From assembly GCA_002420185.1 (NCBI GenBank), contig DIHO01000007.1:83423-147422 (forward strand): a stretch of 64,000 nt of DNA, read 5' to 3'. Of this stretch, positions 37,390 to 46,504 are shown piece after piece (the stretch's first letter is position 1; the number at the start of each line of letters is the position of its first letter). Both the position numbers and the translations under genes were made by a program. The stretch is from Opitutales bacterium UBA5694 (GTDB lineage: Bacteria > Verrucomicrobiota > Verrucomicrobiia > Opitutales > Opitutaceae). The notes below the pieces were generated by a model that was not told the DNA's origin, searched no databases, and saw nothing but the letters and a program-made list of their open reading frames with translations.

Positions 37390-38781
37390 CTAATCCGTAA
37401 CAGAACACGGTAGCATCGCCGCATCTTCCATCCCATGGATGATTTTTTTGTCGGGCGGACAAAAGGTTGCCAAGGCTCCCGCTAGTTCGACCTTGTCCCC
37501 ATTGACGAAATAATAGGGATTCAATCTTAACCTGCCCAGAGCTTCGTACACCTCTCCATCCATGGAATAAAGCGGATGGCTCAAGCAAATTGACTTTCGA
37601 AATTCCTGTATCACATGGAGATGCGAATCGGCTCTATCGCAGGCTTCCGTCAAACTACTGGCCCACTCTTCTTTTGAAACATCATTTCCAATCACGACAC
37701 TACGGGACCCCCAGGCCGTTTCGTGGAATCCGGAGATCTTTAATACGAGATTTCGCTCTTTCTGACTCGCCTTTGCCAAGTCCATCCAACTGTGCAGTTG
37801 TCTCCCTTGAGCCAGGGGTCCATCGATCGCCGCTCCGGGAGGAAGCGGTGATGGGTCGACGATCCATGACTGAGGAATCAGACTATCCAAAATCTTCCGC
37901 GACTTTTTTGAAATGCTCTCCCGCCAAAAATCTCTCAACAAGTGATGATGGAAGAGTGCAAGAGCCGACTTTTCCTCGAAAAAGGGTCGTAACGGCGGAT
38001 CGAGGGCAATCTCCCCATTTTCCCAAGCTTCTATGATAAACTGCGAGGTCTCTATGTTCTCCAAATCGAACAATTCGAAGAACCGGTAGACAACGTCAAT
38101 TTTCTCAGGATTGCCCTCGATATCAAAGTAAAGCCCCCCTCCAAGAGGAAAAACCTTATTTGTAAGCAAACTGAAAACTCGATGCCCCATAAGTTGTAGC
38201 CGATTCGCCAGCCAGTCCATCTCTGGCTTGTAAGTCGCTGACTCTTCACTCACCGCGATCACAATAACAGGATTGTCCTTTTTGGGAGCCAAGGAAGCGA
38301 GCCGACGGTAGAAGGCCTTTTCCATCGCCTTTTCTTCGCCGAGAATCGGAAACCGAGAATCCCTATCGTACAAGGCATTCAAATAGGCGGTCAATCCGAT
38401 ACCCCCCGGAACAGAGTCGAATTCAGTAATGGAGAAACCTTCTGCAGTTACGAGCAGGTCCGGGCGGATCACAGGGGGGATCCTCCCCTTGCAAGCTTTG
38501 CTGCGACTGATAGCGACCAACTCAGAGGGCTTGCCTCGATCCAAATACTCAGCGACCCAGGGGGCGTAGACTTCCTTGTTTCGCAAAAGCTTTTTTCCAT
38601 CCGCAGAGCGCAAATACAAAACCTCAAGGGCCTTGTAGAAATCCAAACTCGCCTGACCTATCCCATCAAGGGTAGACACAATTTCAGCACTTAGCTTCCA
38701 AGGTTCAGGCGATGTCCGCCAAGTTTTCCCTTCGAACAATTCCTGTCGGGCAAACGCTTCCTGTAGGTCAGTGAAATCCAT
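37390..38781 (-). CDS. Hypothetical protein, possible circularly permuted ATP-grasp
   Basis: A 463-residue soluble protein with no signal peptide. Segments such as RPDLLVTAEGFSITEFDSVP and GGIGLTAYLN in the first third and the late NLVLKISGFHETAWGSRSVV recall proteins of the glutathionylspermidine-synthase or circularly permuted ATP-grasp type. In those, an E-x-D/N pair and a late lysine bind ATP-magnesium. The resemblance is modest and no substrate can be named. It is coded on the same strand as smc and prfB but appears to be a separate unit, with about 95 bp on either side. Confidence 0.6.
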   Translation of the reverse strand: MDFTDLQEAFARQELFEGKTWRTSPEPWKLSAEIVSTLDGIGQASLDFYKALEVLYLRSADGKKLLRNKEVYAPWVAEYLDRGKPSELVAISRSKACKGRIPPVIRPDLLVTAEGFSITEFDSVPGGIGLTAYLNALYDRDSRFPILGEEKAMEKAFYRRLASLAPKKDNPVIVIAVSEESATYKPEMDWLANRLQLMGHRVFSLLTNKVFPLGGGLYFDIEGNPEKIDVVYRFFELFDLENIETSQFIIEAWENGEIALDPPLRPFFEEKSALALFHHHLLRDFWRESISKKSRKILDSLIPQSWIVDPSPLPPGAAIDGPLAQGRQLHSWMDLAKASQKERNLVLKISGFHETAWGSRSVVIGNDVSKEEWASSLTEACDRADSHLHVIQEFRKSICLSHPLYSMDGEVYEALGRLRLNPYYFVNGDKVELAGALATFCPPDKKIIHGMEDAAMLPCSVTD

Positions 38782-38873
38782 CTATTCTAATAACAACTGC
38801 AATTCGTTTTCATCGACGATTCGCATTCAGCAACTTCATTTACTGGGCTTATGTGGGCCGGAAAGTAGCAATC

Positions 38874-40017
38874 TCAATCCTCAACTTGTATATCCTTGTT
38901 CCGGTGCCTTGGAGAACCGGCCCGAAGCCAGGCATTTATGAACTTATCGATGTCGCCATCCATCACACCTTGCACGTTTCCCGTATCCACTCCAGTGCGC
39001 AGATCTTTTACCATTTGGTAGGGCTGAAAAACGTAGCTTCGGATCTGGTTGCCCCAACCGATCTCCCCCTTTTCCCCATAGACTTTTTCGAGCTCAGACC
39101 GTTTTTCGTCTTCTCGCTTCTCGTAAATGCGAGCTTTCAACATCTTCATGGCCGTTGCCCGGTTTTTATGCTGAGATCGCTCAGTCTGGCACGCGGCGAC
39201 GATTCCCGTTGGGGTGTGGGTCAATCGAACCGCTGAGTCAGTCTTATTTACATGCTGCCCGCCTTTTCCACTGGCGCGGTAAGTGTCTTCCCGAAGATCT
39301 TTGTCCTCGATCTCGATTTCGATATCATCCTCAATTTCAGCGACCACGTCCACCGCGCAGAACGAAGTATGGCGTCGTGCATTGGAATCGAAAGGACTTA
39401 TACGAACCAGTCGATGAACCCCTCGTTCCGCATTCGCGTAACCGTACGCATTGGTACCTTCAATACGGAGCGTAACTTTTGACAGGCCTGCTTCTTCACC
39501 TGGTAGGATGTCGATTATCTCCGTTTTGAATTCCCGGCGTTCAGCCCACCGATTGTACATTCTGCAAAGCATTTCCGCCCAATCGCACGATTCCGTGCCA
39601 CCCGCACCCGCATTCACGCTTAGGATAGCATTACAATGATCGTGAGGCCCTTTCAAGTAGCTCTGAATCTCTAACTGATCCAACGCCACTTTTAATATCT
39701 CAGCAGATTGTTGGAGCTCGACTGCTTCCTCTGAATTCTCGTCAACGCCTTCCTCCTCGAGCAACTCTTCCATTGCTTTTGAATCCTCGAACTTGGCTTT
39801 AAAATCGGTCAATCCGTTGACCACTCGTTTCAGCTTGTTTGACTCGTTGATAACTTCCTGAGCTGCCTTCTGGTCATTCCAGAATCCCTTGGCAGCCATC
39901 TTTTCCTCAAACGCTGCGATTTCCTTCCGCTTGCCGTCGACGTCAAAGATACCTCCACAGGTAACCGGCTCGTTTTTCGATCTCTTCGTGCAAAGCTTTC
40001 GTCTCTGGCTTAATCAT
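38874..40017 (-). CDS. prfB: Peptide chain release factor 2 (programmed +1 frameshift)
   Basis: RF2 recognises UGA and UAA stop codons and releases the finished peptide. The gene is split into a 24-codon first frame from the ATG at 40017 ([20 protein letters not shown]...) ending at TGA (39945-39943), and a second frame joined by a +1 shift that continues [16 protein letters not shown]. The assembled product is about 380 residues. The SPF codon-recognition motif is [13 protein letters not shown], and the GGQ loop is [20 protein letters not shown] simple reading-frame call would start at 39899 and lose the first 39 residues. Confidence 0.96.
39942..39956 (-). promoter_or_regulatory. prfB programmed frameshift site
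   Basis: On the minus strand the sequence is GGAGGTATCTTTGAC: a Shine-Dalgarno-like GGAGG, a short spacer, the slippery CTT, the in-frame TGA and a following C. This is the classic autoregulatory site at which low RF2 levels favour a +1 shift at CTT-T and so restore RF2 synthesis. Confidence 0.95.
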
Positions 40018-40103
40018 AAGAACAGAATGTTGGGAATATCTTTTGGAGAGATCAAGTACGGACGTTAATAGATTTTGTCCGGCTTTTATGCAGCGGCGTC
40101 GAG

Positions 40104-40587
40104 TTACTCCTTCACGTTTGTCTCGTGGTACTCTTCTGAGAAAGGCCGGATCATGCGATCAACTGTTTGGAGCATTGCCTAGGGACCATTGGCAACCCCG
40201 ATTGACTCACGCTCCCGAGTACTCAACGCAATTGAACCCTTCGTGTTTTTGGGGCTTTCCAGCATCGCCATCTCACGTAGCTTCAATGTGAAAGTGACTA
40301 GGACCCTGAGCACGAGCAATATGAACACCGACCCTAAGGGAAGTTCGAACGGGAATCTTTTCCAGCTCTGCGGAAGACAGTACTTCAACCTGCAGTTCGT
40401 CCAGCTTCTGATGTGCATATTCCCTCACTCTAGACTGATCCAGATCGAGCCGATTCGAACGCATAATCACAGGTACGATCTCCAGACTGACCACTTTGAT
40501 TCCCTGGAGCAGGCTTTCACTAAAATCCATCCCTGCACTGGAAAACCCGCTTAATAGAGCAAGCGAGACTGTTATGATCCATTCCAT
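40104..40587 (-). pseudogene. Broken gene for a small exported protein
   Basis: Three consecutive segments form one small exported protein of about 160 residues. The first (ATG at 40587) has a signal peptide, MEWIITVSLALLSGFSSAG, then ESLLQGIKVVSLEIVPVIMR and VREYAHQKLDELQVEVLS. A frameshift near 40290 leads into FTLKLREMAMLESPKNTKG and STRERESIGVANGP. An in-frame TAG (40181-40179) separates this from AMLQTVDRMIRPFSEEYHET, ending in TAA at 40104. The layout fits small exported proteins with a C-terminal 'VD.mi..F...Y' tail that I have seen but cannot name. One frameshift plus one nonsense codon indicate decay. Confidence 0.55.
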
Positions 40588-40621
40588 CACAATCGGGTTA
40601 AATGGCTAGAATACCCCATTA

Positions 40622-43051
40622 TTGAGCATACCACTACCGATTCAAAACTACCTAAGATCAATTCGGCGCCAGCGGGGCTTGATATTCAGGGTCGGCCCGA
40701 CCAGCGTTTCATCGATGGAAATCGACTCTGATTTAAAAGTAGCTACTATTGGTGTTGGCGAGTTCGCCCGATTTTCACCGTTTACTCAAAAGAGCGACCC
40801 CCTTGGATTTGGCAGTTGGCGTGCCGCGGCTGGTCAGCAGTGGCATAAGGAAATTCAGAATCGAGCAGACTCTGAGGGGTTCTCCAATGAACAGTCCATC
40901 AAAGGAGATTTGGAATGGCGGGGCTGGACGTTAAGGCTCAAAGGCCGGATCGATCAAATTCGCTCTTACAAAGATCGAACCCATCTACGCGAGATCAAAA
41001 CCGTGACCACACACCTTCCTCTGAGACCCGACGAGGTTTCCTCTCGATTCAAAAGCTATTGCATTCAATTACTGACCTATCGCGAGCTCTTGAATCGGAT
41101 TGAGGCACAGCCGACCAGTAGCGTTGACTTAGACCTCTTCTTGATTGAAATTGGTTCCGGCATTACCCAAAGCCTCTTGCTGGACGAGCGCTTTGAGACC
41201 CTAGTCGTCGATCAACTGGACGTCTTGACCGACTATCTCGACCGAAAGCTCGAACGCTTGTCTCGGCTCCGGGCTCTTCGATTCAAATCCGCCTACGAAA
41301 CACCCCGACCGGGACAGGAAACCATCCAAGAGGATCTCAATGAAGCATTTGAACGTTCACCCATCGGTTGCCTTGAAGCACCAACTGGCTATGGAAAAAC
41401 GGGCGTCGCCTGGGAATTCGCGTTGAATCGTCTCGCCACCGGAAAGGTTGAGCGAATCGTATATCTGACGAGTAAATCGACCGGGCAAATCGAAGCCGCA
41501 GAGAGGCTCGACGCCCTTCTGACCGATCAGTCAGCCGCTTCATATTGGCAAATCCGAAACAAGGCAGAACACTGTGTGAATGTGGAATTTCGATGCTCCA
41601 CCAAAACCTGTTCCTACCTATCGGACCTTGAAGAGAAATGGGCGCGGTCTGCATTAGAGCCTATGTTCCTCTCTACGGCCAAACCGATTTCAATCGATGC
41701 ACTTAAAGAAACAAGTGCTGCTGCCGGAATCTGCCCCTACGAAACCATGCGTACCGCCTTGGGCTACCGAGATATCTGGATAGGCGACTACAACTATCTC
41801 TTTTCAGCTAAAAGCAGCCGACTTCTCGCCGATCAGCCCGATTTCGATCCGGCCCGCACGTTCCTGATTATCGACGAAGCCCACAACCTTCCCTCCCGGA
41901 TTGAAGCCAATTTAAGCAAAGAGCTTAGTGCACTATCCTTGAACGGACTAATCGAAGAGCTCTCCGAAATCGGAGCGGGCCAAAAAATCCACAAATCCCT
42001 CACCAATCTCGTTAACGAGTGCTTGGCCTACAGGAGGGGAGATATTCTCACACTGAGGCAACTCGACGACTTGGCGGATCTATTGCTCGAACTGATCAAA
42101 CTGCTCTCCTCGGACCCCCTGCCCTACGAGTCGATCACTCCCGAAGCACTCGATACACTTTGGTCGCTTTCTTCTGGAACTACTGCGCTCAAAGAAAGTG
42201 CGAGTCGGTACATTGCATGGATCCCGAAAAACGGACTGATAAAGATCTCCTGTATTGATCCATCACAGGAAATCCGTGAAACGCTGACTCAGTTTAAAGA
42301 ATGTCTCATGCTTTCGGCCACTTTCCAGCCGATCGACGGATTTTTAGAGCAATGTGGGCTCGCCGATCAACTCACTCCTCCCCAACAAGTCGCTCCCCCC
42401 GCGCCATGGCTCGCGGGCGCCTACAACATAGCGATCGACACACGCGTAGATACCCGATTCAAGAGTCGAAAAAATGGTGAGGCTCTTACGGCGGCGACCA
42501 TTACTAAATTAGCCGAGAGGCATTCCCCCATCGTCGTCTTTTTCCCTTCCTTTGCGTACGCACAATCTCTCTATGAGGTGATCGCGATTCACTATCCGTT
42601 TTACCGTATCGCTATGCAAAGCAGAGGAAACGGGGAAAGCCTTTCAAGCCGTGCTGAATTCATCGACGAAGCCATGCGCTTCCATGATATTATTTTTCTA
42701 ACACTAGGCTCTAGCTTCGCAGAGGGTATAGACATGATTGGCGGAAAAATCGACGCCGCCATCGTAGTCAGCCCAGCCTTTCCGGAAGTAAATGCCATTC
42801 AGCAGGCTAAGCGCGACTACTATCAAAGCAAAAAGCTTGACGGATTTGAACGAGCCTATTTGCAACCTGGTATCCAAAAAGTGAATCAAGCTCTTGGCCG
42901 CCTCGTCAGAGCTCCTGGACAAAAGGTGAAGGTTCTTCTGCATTGCCAGCGCTATGCGGAACGGAGAACAAAATCACTCCTGGCTGATCAATATCAAAAC
43001 TGTCAATACATCTTCAAAGACGAGGACCTGGAGAGATGGATCGAAGAATAG
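40622..43051 (+). CDS. XPD/DinG-like helicase with N-terminal PD-(D/E)XK nuclease domain
   Basis: An 809-residue superfamily 2 DNA helicase with an extra N-terminal module. Residues about 75-160 carry a nuclease signature: WHKEI, then GRIDQI (Asp), REIKT (ExK) and QLLTYR, the order seen in Cas4/AddB-type PD-(D/E)XK nucleases. The helicase follows: Walker A EAPTGYGKT (about 254), DEAH box IIDEAHNLPSRIE (about 417), motif III-like LMLSATF, and GRLVRAPGQ (motif VI). Four cysteines (318, 325, 330 and one in GICPYE near 370) match the iron-sulphur cluster of XPD and DinG. Probably a 5'-3' repair helicase; the specific role is not known. The start is a TTG. Confidence 0.85.
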   Translation: MSIPLPIQNYLRSIRRQRGLIFRVGPTSVSSMEIDSDLKVATIGVGEFARFSPFTQKSDPLGFGSWRAAAGQQWHKEIQNRADSEGFSNEQSIKGDLEWRGWTLRLKGRIDQIRSYKDRTHLREIKTVTTHLPLRPDEVSSRFKSYCIQLLTYRELLNRIEAQPTSSVDLDLFLIEIGSGITQSLLLDERFETLVVDQLDVLTDYLDRKLERLSRLRALRFKSAYETPRPGQETIQEDLNEAFERSPIGCLEAPTGYGKTGVAWEFALNRLATGKVERIVYLTSKSTGQIEAAERLDALLTDQSAASYWQIRNKAEHCVNVEFRCSTKTCSYLSDLEEKWARSALEPMFLSTAKPISIDALKETSAAAGICPYETMRTALGYRDIWIGDYNYLFSAKSSRLLADQPDFDPARTFLIIDEAHNLPSRIEANLSKELSALSLNGLIEELSEIGAGQKIHKSLTNLVNECLAYRRGDILTLRQLDDLADLLLELIKLLSSDPLPYESITPEALDTLWSLSSGTTALKESASRYIAWIPKNGLIKISCIDPSQEIRETLTQFKECLMLSATFQPIDGFLEQCGLADQLTPPQQVAPPAPWLAGAYNIAIDTRVDTRFKSRKNGEALTAATITKLAERHSPIVVFFPSFAYAQSLYEVIAIHYPFYRIAMQSRGNGESLSSRAEFIDEAMRFHDIIFLTLGSSFAEGIDMIGGKIDAAIVVSPAFPEVNAIQQAKRDYYQSKKLDGFERAYLQPGIQKVNQALGRLVRAPGQKVKVLLHCQRYAERRTKSLLADQYQNCQYIFKDEDLERWIEE

Positions 43052-43673
43052 CCCATTTTGAAAACCTAGCATTTGCTAACTTTTCAAGCTGAAATCGCGT
43101 AACATCATCAACTGCCAGTTGCGTATTCCATTTCAGTCCCACGATGAAAATCTTGGGACACGCGGGAACCATTGCCTTGCCAAAGAAGAAAAATGGCTAC
43201 TGCATGGCGGTTCTGTTTTTTTTGGACACTCTCTAGGCAAAAATTCGAAAACTTGAATTTCATTCTCATTCGCCAAGTTTCATTAGTTAACACATCGTCG
43301 ATCCCCTCTACAGCCACTTTCAGAAATACGAATTATCTCAAAATTCACCCCTCACTTCCCTTGGTTTTAAACAGCGGCCTCTTCCGTGCCCTGAATTATC
43401 AGGAATCGAATAGTCTGACTTCCGTGGAAGCGGAGAATTTTGCTTCTCATGCGCTCGACTCGGTCGAGTACTGGTACGTCATCCACGAATGCAATGCGGA
43501 ACCCACCGTTCAGGACCGCGAACGAAATCATGCTGATCAAAGCAAAGTCGCAACGATCTCACGGTCAATCGCATTAGTTTTACCGAAGAGCAGATTGGCC
43601 GAGATCGTCGCTTTTCACTTTTTCCTATCCTTTTGCTTTACCTGCGACCATCCTTGCTCCTATCAAAGTTGCC
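43052..43673 (+). other. Long leader upstream of pyrR, possible ORF
   Basis: This 622-base stretch holds no gene I can defend. A plus-strand frame (43172-43687, 171 codons) overlaps the pyrR start and contains coding-like phrases such as SLTSVEAENFASHALDSVEY. However, it opens with an unlikely Cys/Trp/Phe-rich segment and matches no family I know. It could be a decayed gene or leader RNA. I saw no convincing PyrR-binding hairpins or terminator. Confidence 0.2.
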
Positions 43674-44210
43674 GTGACGGTACGTAAAACCATCTCTTTC
43701 CAGGAAGTAGACGCGGCAATCGCCAAGATTGCTTCAGAAATCGCGGCTACTCACAAGTGGACGGACAACCTCGTTCTCGCAGCAATCGCCAATGGCGGCA
43801 TCGGATTGACCGAGATCCTACATGATCGCCTTTCTTCCGATCACAATATCCAAACCTTCAAAGCCGTAGTGGATATTTCGTTCTATCGCGACGACATCGG
43901 GGTCAATCCAATCGCAAAGGAGGTCGAAGCGACTGAGCTCGCCCAAAACCCAGAGGATGCGACCATCATTCTGGTCGACGATGTCCTGTTCACCGGTAGA
44001 AGTGCTCGGGCCGCCCTTTCTGAGATTCATGCTCTCGGACGACCCAAAAAAATCGAGCTGACTACCTTGGTGGATAGAGGCAATCGAACTCTTCCCATAC
44101 AGTCGGACTATATCGGTCTCATTGAGCCAACCACGCCCCATGAGAAGGTGGTGGTTCAACTTATCCCCAACAATCTTGCGAAGTCGCATATTGACATTCT
44201 CAATTCGTAG
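43674..44210 (+). CDS. pyrR: PyrR, bifunctional pyrimidine regulator / uracil phosphoribosyltransferase
   Basis: A 178-residue member of the PRTase fold. The PRPP-binding motif is ILVDDVLFTGRSARAAL (about 100-116), preceded by VDISFYRDDIG and followed by LVDRGNRTLPIQSDYIG. PyrR usually binds pyr mRNA with UMP to attenuate transcription and has weak uracil phosphoribosyltransferase activity. The start is GTG (43674). It is the first gene of a compact unit with pyrB 21 bp downstream and pyrC 25 bp after that, so it most likely regulates them. Confidence 0.93.
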   Translation: MTVRKTISFQEVDAAIAKIASEIAATHKWTDNLVLAAIANGGIGLTEILHDRLSSDHNIQTFKAVVDISFYRDDIGVNPIAKEVEATELAQNPEDATIILVDDVLFTGRSARAALSEIHALGRPKKIELTTLVDRGNRTLPIQSDYIGLIEPTTPHEKVVVQLIPNNLAKSHIDILNS

Positions 44211-44231
44211 TTCTGGATAGGTTCTTCAGGT

Positions 44232-45176
44232 ATGCCTTGGTTTCGGAAAGACCTGATCTCAACCGAAGAACTCTCCCCAGAAGAGATCCAAACGGTATTT
44301 AAAACCACTGCGGCATTTAAGAAAATTCTCAATAGAAAAACGGCTAAAACGCCGTCGCTCCGCGGAAAAACCGTTGTCAACCTCTTCTTCGAGAACAGCA
44401 CTCGCACCCGAGTCGCGTTCGAAATGGCCGCCACTAAACTCAGTGCGGACGTCATGTCGCTAGACATGAAGACCAGCAGTACCTCCAAAGGGGAGACATT
44501 ACGGGACACGGTGGAGAACATTCACGCACTCGCTGCAGACATGATAGTGATCCGCCATTCCGCTCCCGGATCCGCTGCCTACATTTCTAAAGTGCTCGAC
44601 ATTCCGGTACTTAACGCCGGGGACGGTGCCCATGAACATCCGACTCAAGCTCTGCTCGACTGTTATACGCTGCAGGAAAAGTTTGGATCACTGAAAGGAC
44701 TGAAAATCGCCATTCTGGGTGACATCCTCTACAGTCGCGTCGCTCGATCCAACCTATGGGCCATGATTAAACTGGGAGCAGAGGTCACCCTCGTTGGGCC
44801 CGCTACTCTTGTGCCACGCGAGTTTGAGCAATTCGGTGCCACGGTTTCGCATGACTTGAAGTCAGCACTGGCTGACAAAGATGCCGTCATGCTCCTTCGT
44901 ATACAGCATGAACGACAAAATGCATCCGCATTTCCTTCTATAACCGAGTACACTCGAATGTTTGGCCTCAACAAAACCCGTCTTTCCTGGCTCAAGGAAA
45001 ACGCTGTCATCATGCATCCGGGTCCTATCAACCGCGGGGTCGAAATCGATTCTGAGCTAGCCGACTCGCCCCAATCAGTAATCCTCGAACAGGTCACCAA
45101 CGGACTCGCTACTCGAATGGCATGCCTCTATCTCTGTTCGGGAGGCAAGGCGGAGGCCTTGACGGGATCGCAATGA
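44232..45176 (+). CDS. pyrB: Aspartate carbamoyltransferase catalytic subunit
   Basis: Joins carbamoyl phosphate and aspartate in the committed step of pyrimidine synthesis. The 314-residue product has the carbamoyl-phosphate motif FFENSTRTRVAFEMAATKL and the KGETLRDT loop. HEHPTQALLDCYTLQE and LRIQHERQ follow, and MHPGPINRGVEI near the C-terminus is part of the aspartate site. No regulatory pyrI is present. The neighbouring PyrC homologue lacks a catalytic residue, so it may serve as a structural partner, as pseudo-dihydroorotases do in some bacterial ATCase complexes. Confidence 0.95.
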   Translation: MPWFRKDLISTEELSPEEIQTVFKTTAAFKKILNRKTAKTPSLRGKTVVNLFFENSTRTRVAFEMAATKLSADVMSLDMKTSSTSKGETLRDTVENIHALAADMIVIRHSAPGSAAYISKVLDIPVLNAGDGAHEHPTQALLDCYTLQEKFGSLKGLKIAILGDILYSRVARSNLWAMIKLGAEVTLVGPATLVPREFEQFGATVSHDLKSALADKDAVMLLRIQHERQNASAFPSITEYTRMFGLNKTRLSWLKENAVIMHPGPINRGVEIDSELADSPQSVILEQVTNGLATRMACLYLCSGGKAEALTGSQ

Positions 45177-45201
45177 ATTATCCGCTTCCTAAAGTTAAAC
45201 A

Positions 45202-46500
45202 ATGAGCCAGGTCACGTGGATAAAAGGGAGCCGAGTCATCGACCCGAAAAGCGAACGAGATGAAATTTCCGACATTTTCATATCGAATGGCAAAATCATC
45301 GACCGGCCTACCCGTGAGACCCTAGCCAAGGCGGACACGATTGACGCAACTGGATTGGTGGCTTCTCCTGGACTGGTAGATCTTCATGTTCATTTTCGCG
45401 TCCCTGGAGAAACTCACAAGGAAACCATTTTCTCGGGTACTAGATCTGCCGCAGCTGGCGGCTTTACAAGCGTCGTATGCATGCCCAACACCAGTCCGCC
45501 TGCTGATACGGCAGGTACTATCCAATACATTAAGGACGCCGTTGACCGCGAGTCGATCGTCCACGTCTTCCCTACAGCCTGTATCACGGTCGGATCAGAG
45601 GGCAAACGCCTCGCTCCCACCGGATCGCTCCGCGATGCGGGAGCTATCGCCATTTCTGACGGCGGAAAATGCCTCCAAAATAGTGGACTCATGCGCCGTG
45701 CCGTTGAATACGCCAATATGTTCAACATGCCAGTTATCGACCATTGCGAAGACTATTCTCTTTCGGCTAATGGGGTCATGAACGAAGGCCTTGTATCCAC
45801 GAAGTTGGGCCTTAGAGGGAGCCCAACTGAAGCCGAGGACATTATGGTTTCCAGAGATGTACTAATGTCGGCCAAGACGGGGGCCCATATTCACATTCAA
45901 CACGTAAGTTCAAAAAATGCGATCTACATCATCAGGAGGGCCAAATCGCGCGGAGTAAACATTTCCGCAGAGGCCACGCCTCACCATATGTGTTTTTCCG
46001 AAGACGAGGTTAGCGAGTTCAACACGAACTTCAAAATGAACCCTCCCCTGCGATCGGAGGAGGATCGGCTTGCGATTCTCGAAGGTCTCGAAGACGGAAC
46101 CATTGACTGCATTGCCAGTGGTCACGCCCCTCACACCGATTACGAAAAGGACGTCGAATTTGACTACGCCCCCGACGGCGTGATTGGCCTCGAGACGGCA
46201 TTAAGTGCAACGTTGAACCAACTTTATCATAGCAAACGCCTGGACCTACCGAGAACCCTTTCCCTTCTTACTTATCAACCTGCTCAAATATTCAATTTGA
46301 ACAAGGGGACTTTGGAAATCGGGGCCGATGCGGATGTCACGCTCTTCGATCCAGAATGCGAATGGACCCCCCAATCCAATAGCTTCCAAAGTAAATCAAG
46401 CAATTCTCCATGGATCAACCGTACCTTAAAAGGGAAAGTAATCCAAACCTTTGTATCTGGAAAATTGGTATTCGATAAGGGAAATATCCTAAGCTCTTAG
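45202..46500 (+). CDS. pyrC: Dihydroorotase-like protein, catalytic aspartate replaced
   Basis: A 432-residue amidohydrolase of the PyrC (A. aeolicus-like) type. The first metal ligands are present in LHVHFRVPG, and the histidines in IDHCEDYS and HIQHVSSKNAIY are also present. The usual IATDHAPH motif, which supplies the catalytic Asp, reads IASGHAPH (Asp to Gly at residue 307). The usual SDDG metal-site motif reads SDGG (153-156). These changes suggest loss of dihydroorotase activity and a role as a non-catalytic subunit with PyrB, as in Pseudomonas. An active DHOase would then be encoded elsewhere. Assignment to the family is firm; inactivity is inference from residues. Confidence 0.88.
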   Translation: MSQVTWIKGSRVIDPKSERDEISDIFISNGKIIDRPTRETLAKADTIDATGLVASPGLVDLHVHFRVPGETHKETIFSGTRSAAAGGFTSVVCMPNTSPPADTAGTIQYIKDAVDRESIVHVFPTACITVGSEGKRLAPTGSLRDAGAIAISDGGKCLQNSGLMRRAVEYANMFNMPVIDHCEDYSLSANGVMNEGLVSTKLGLRGSPTEAEDIMVSRDVLMSAKTGAHIHIQHVSSKNAIYIIRRAKSRGVNISAEATPHHMCFSEDEVSEFNTNFKMNPPLRSEEDRLAILEGLEDGTIDCIASGHAPHTDYEKDVEFDYAPDGVIGLETALSATLNQLYHSKRLDLPRTLSLLTYQPAQIFNLNKGTLEIGADADVTLFDPECEWTPQSNSFQSKSSNSPWINRTLKGKVIQTFVSGKLVFDKGNILSS

Positions 46501-46504
46501 GGAT

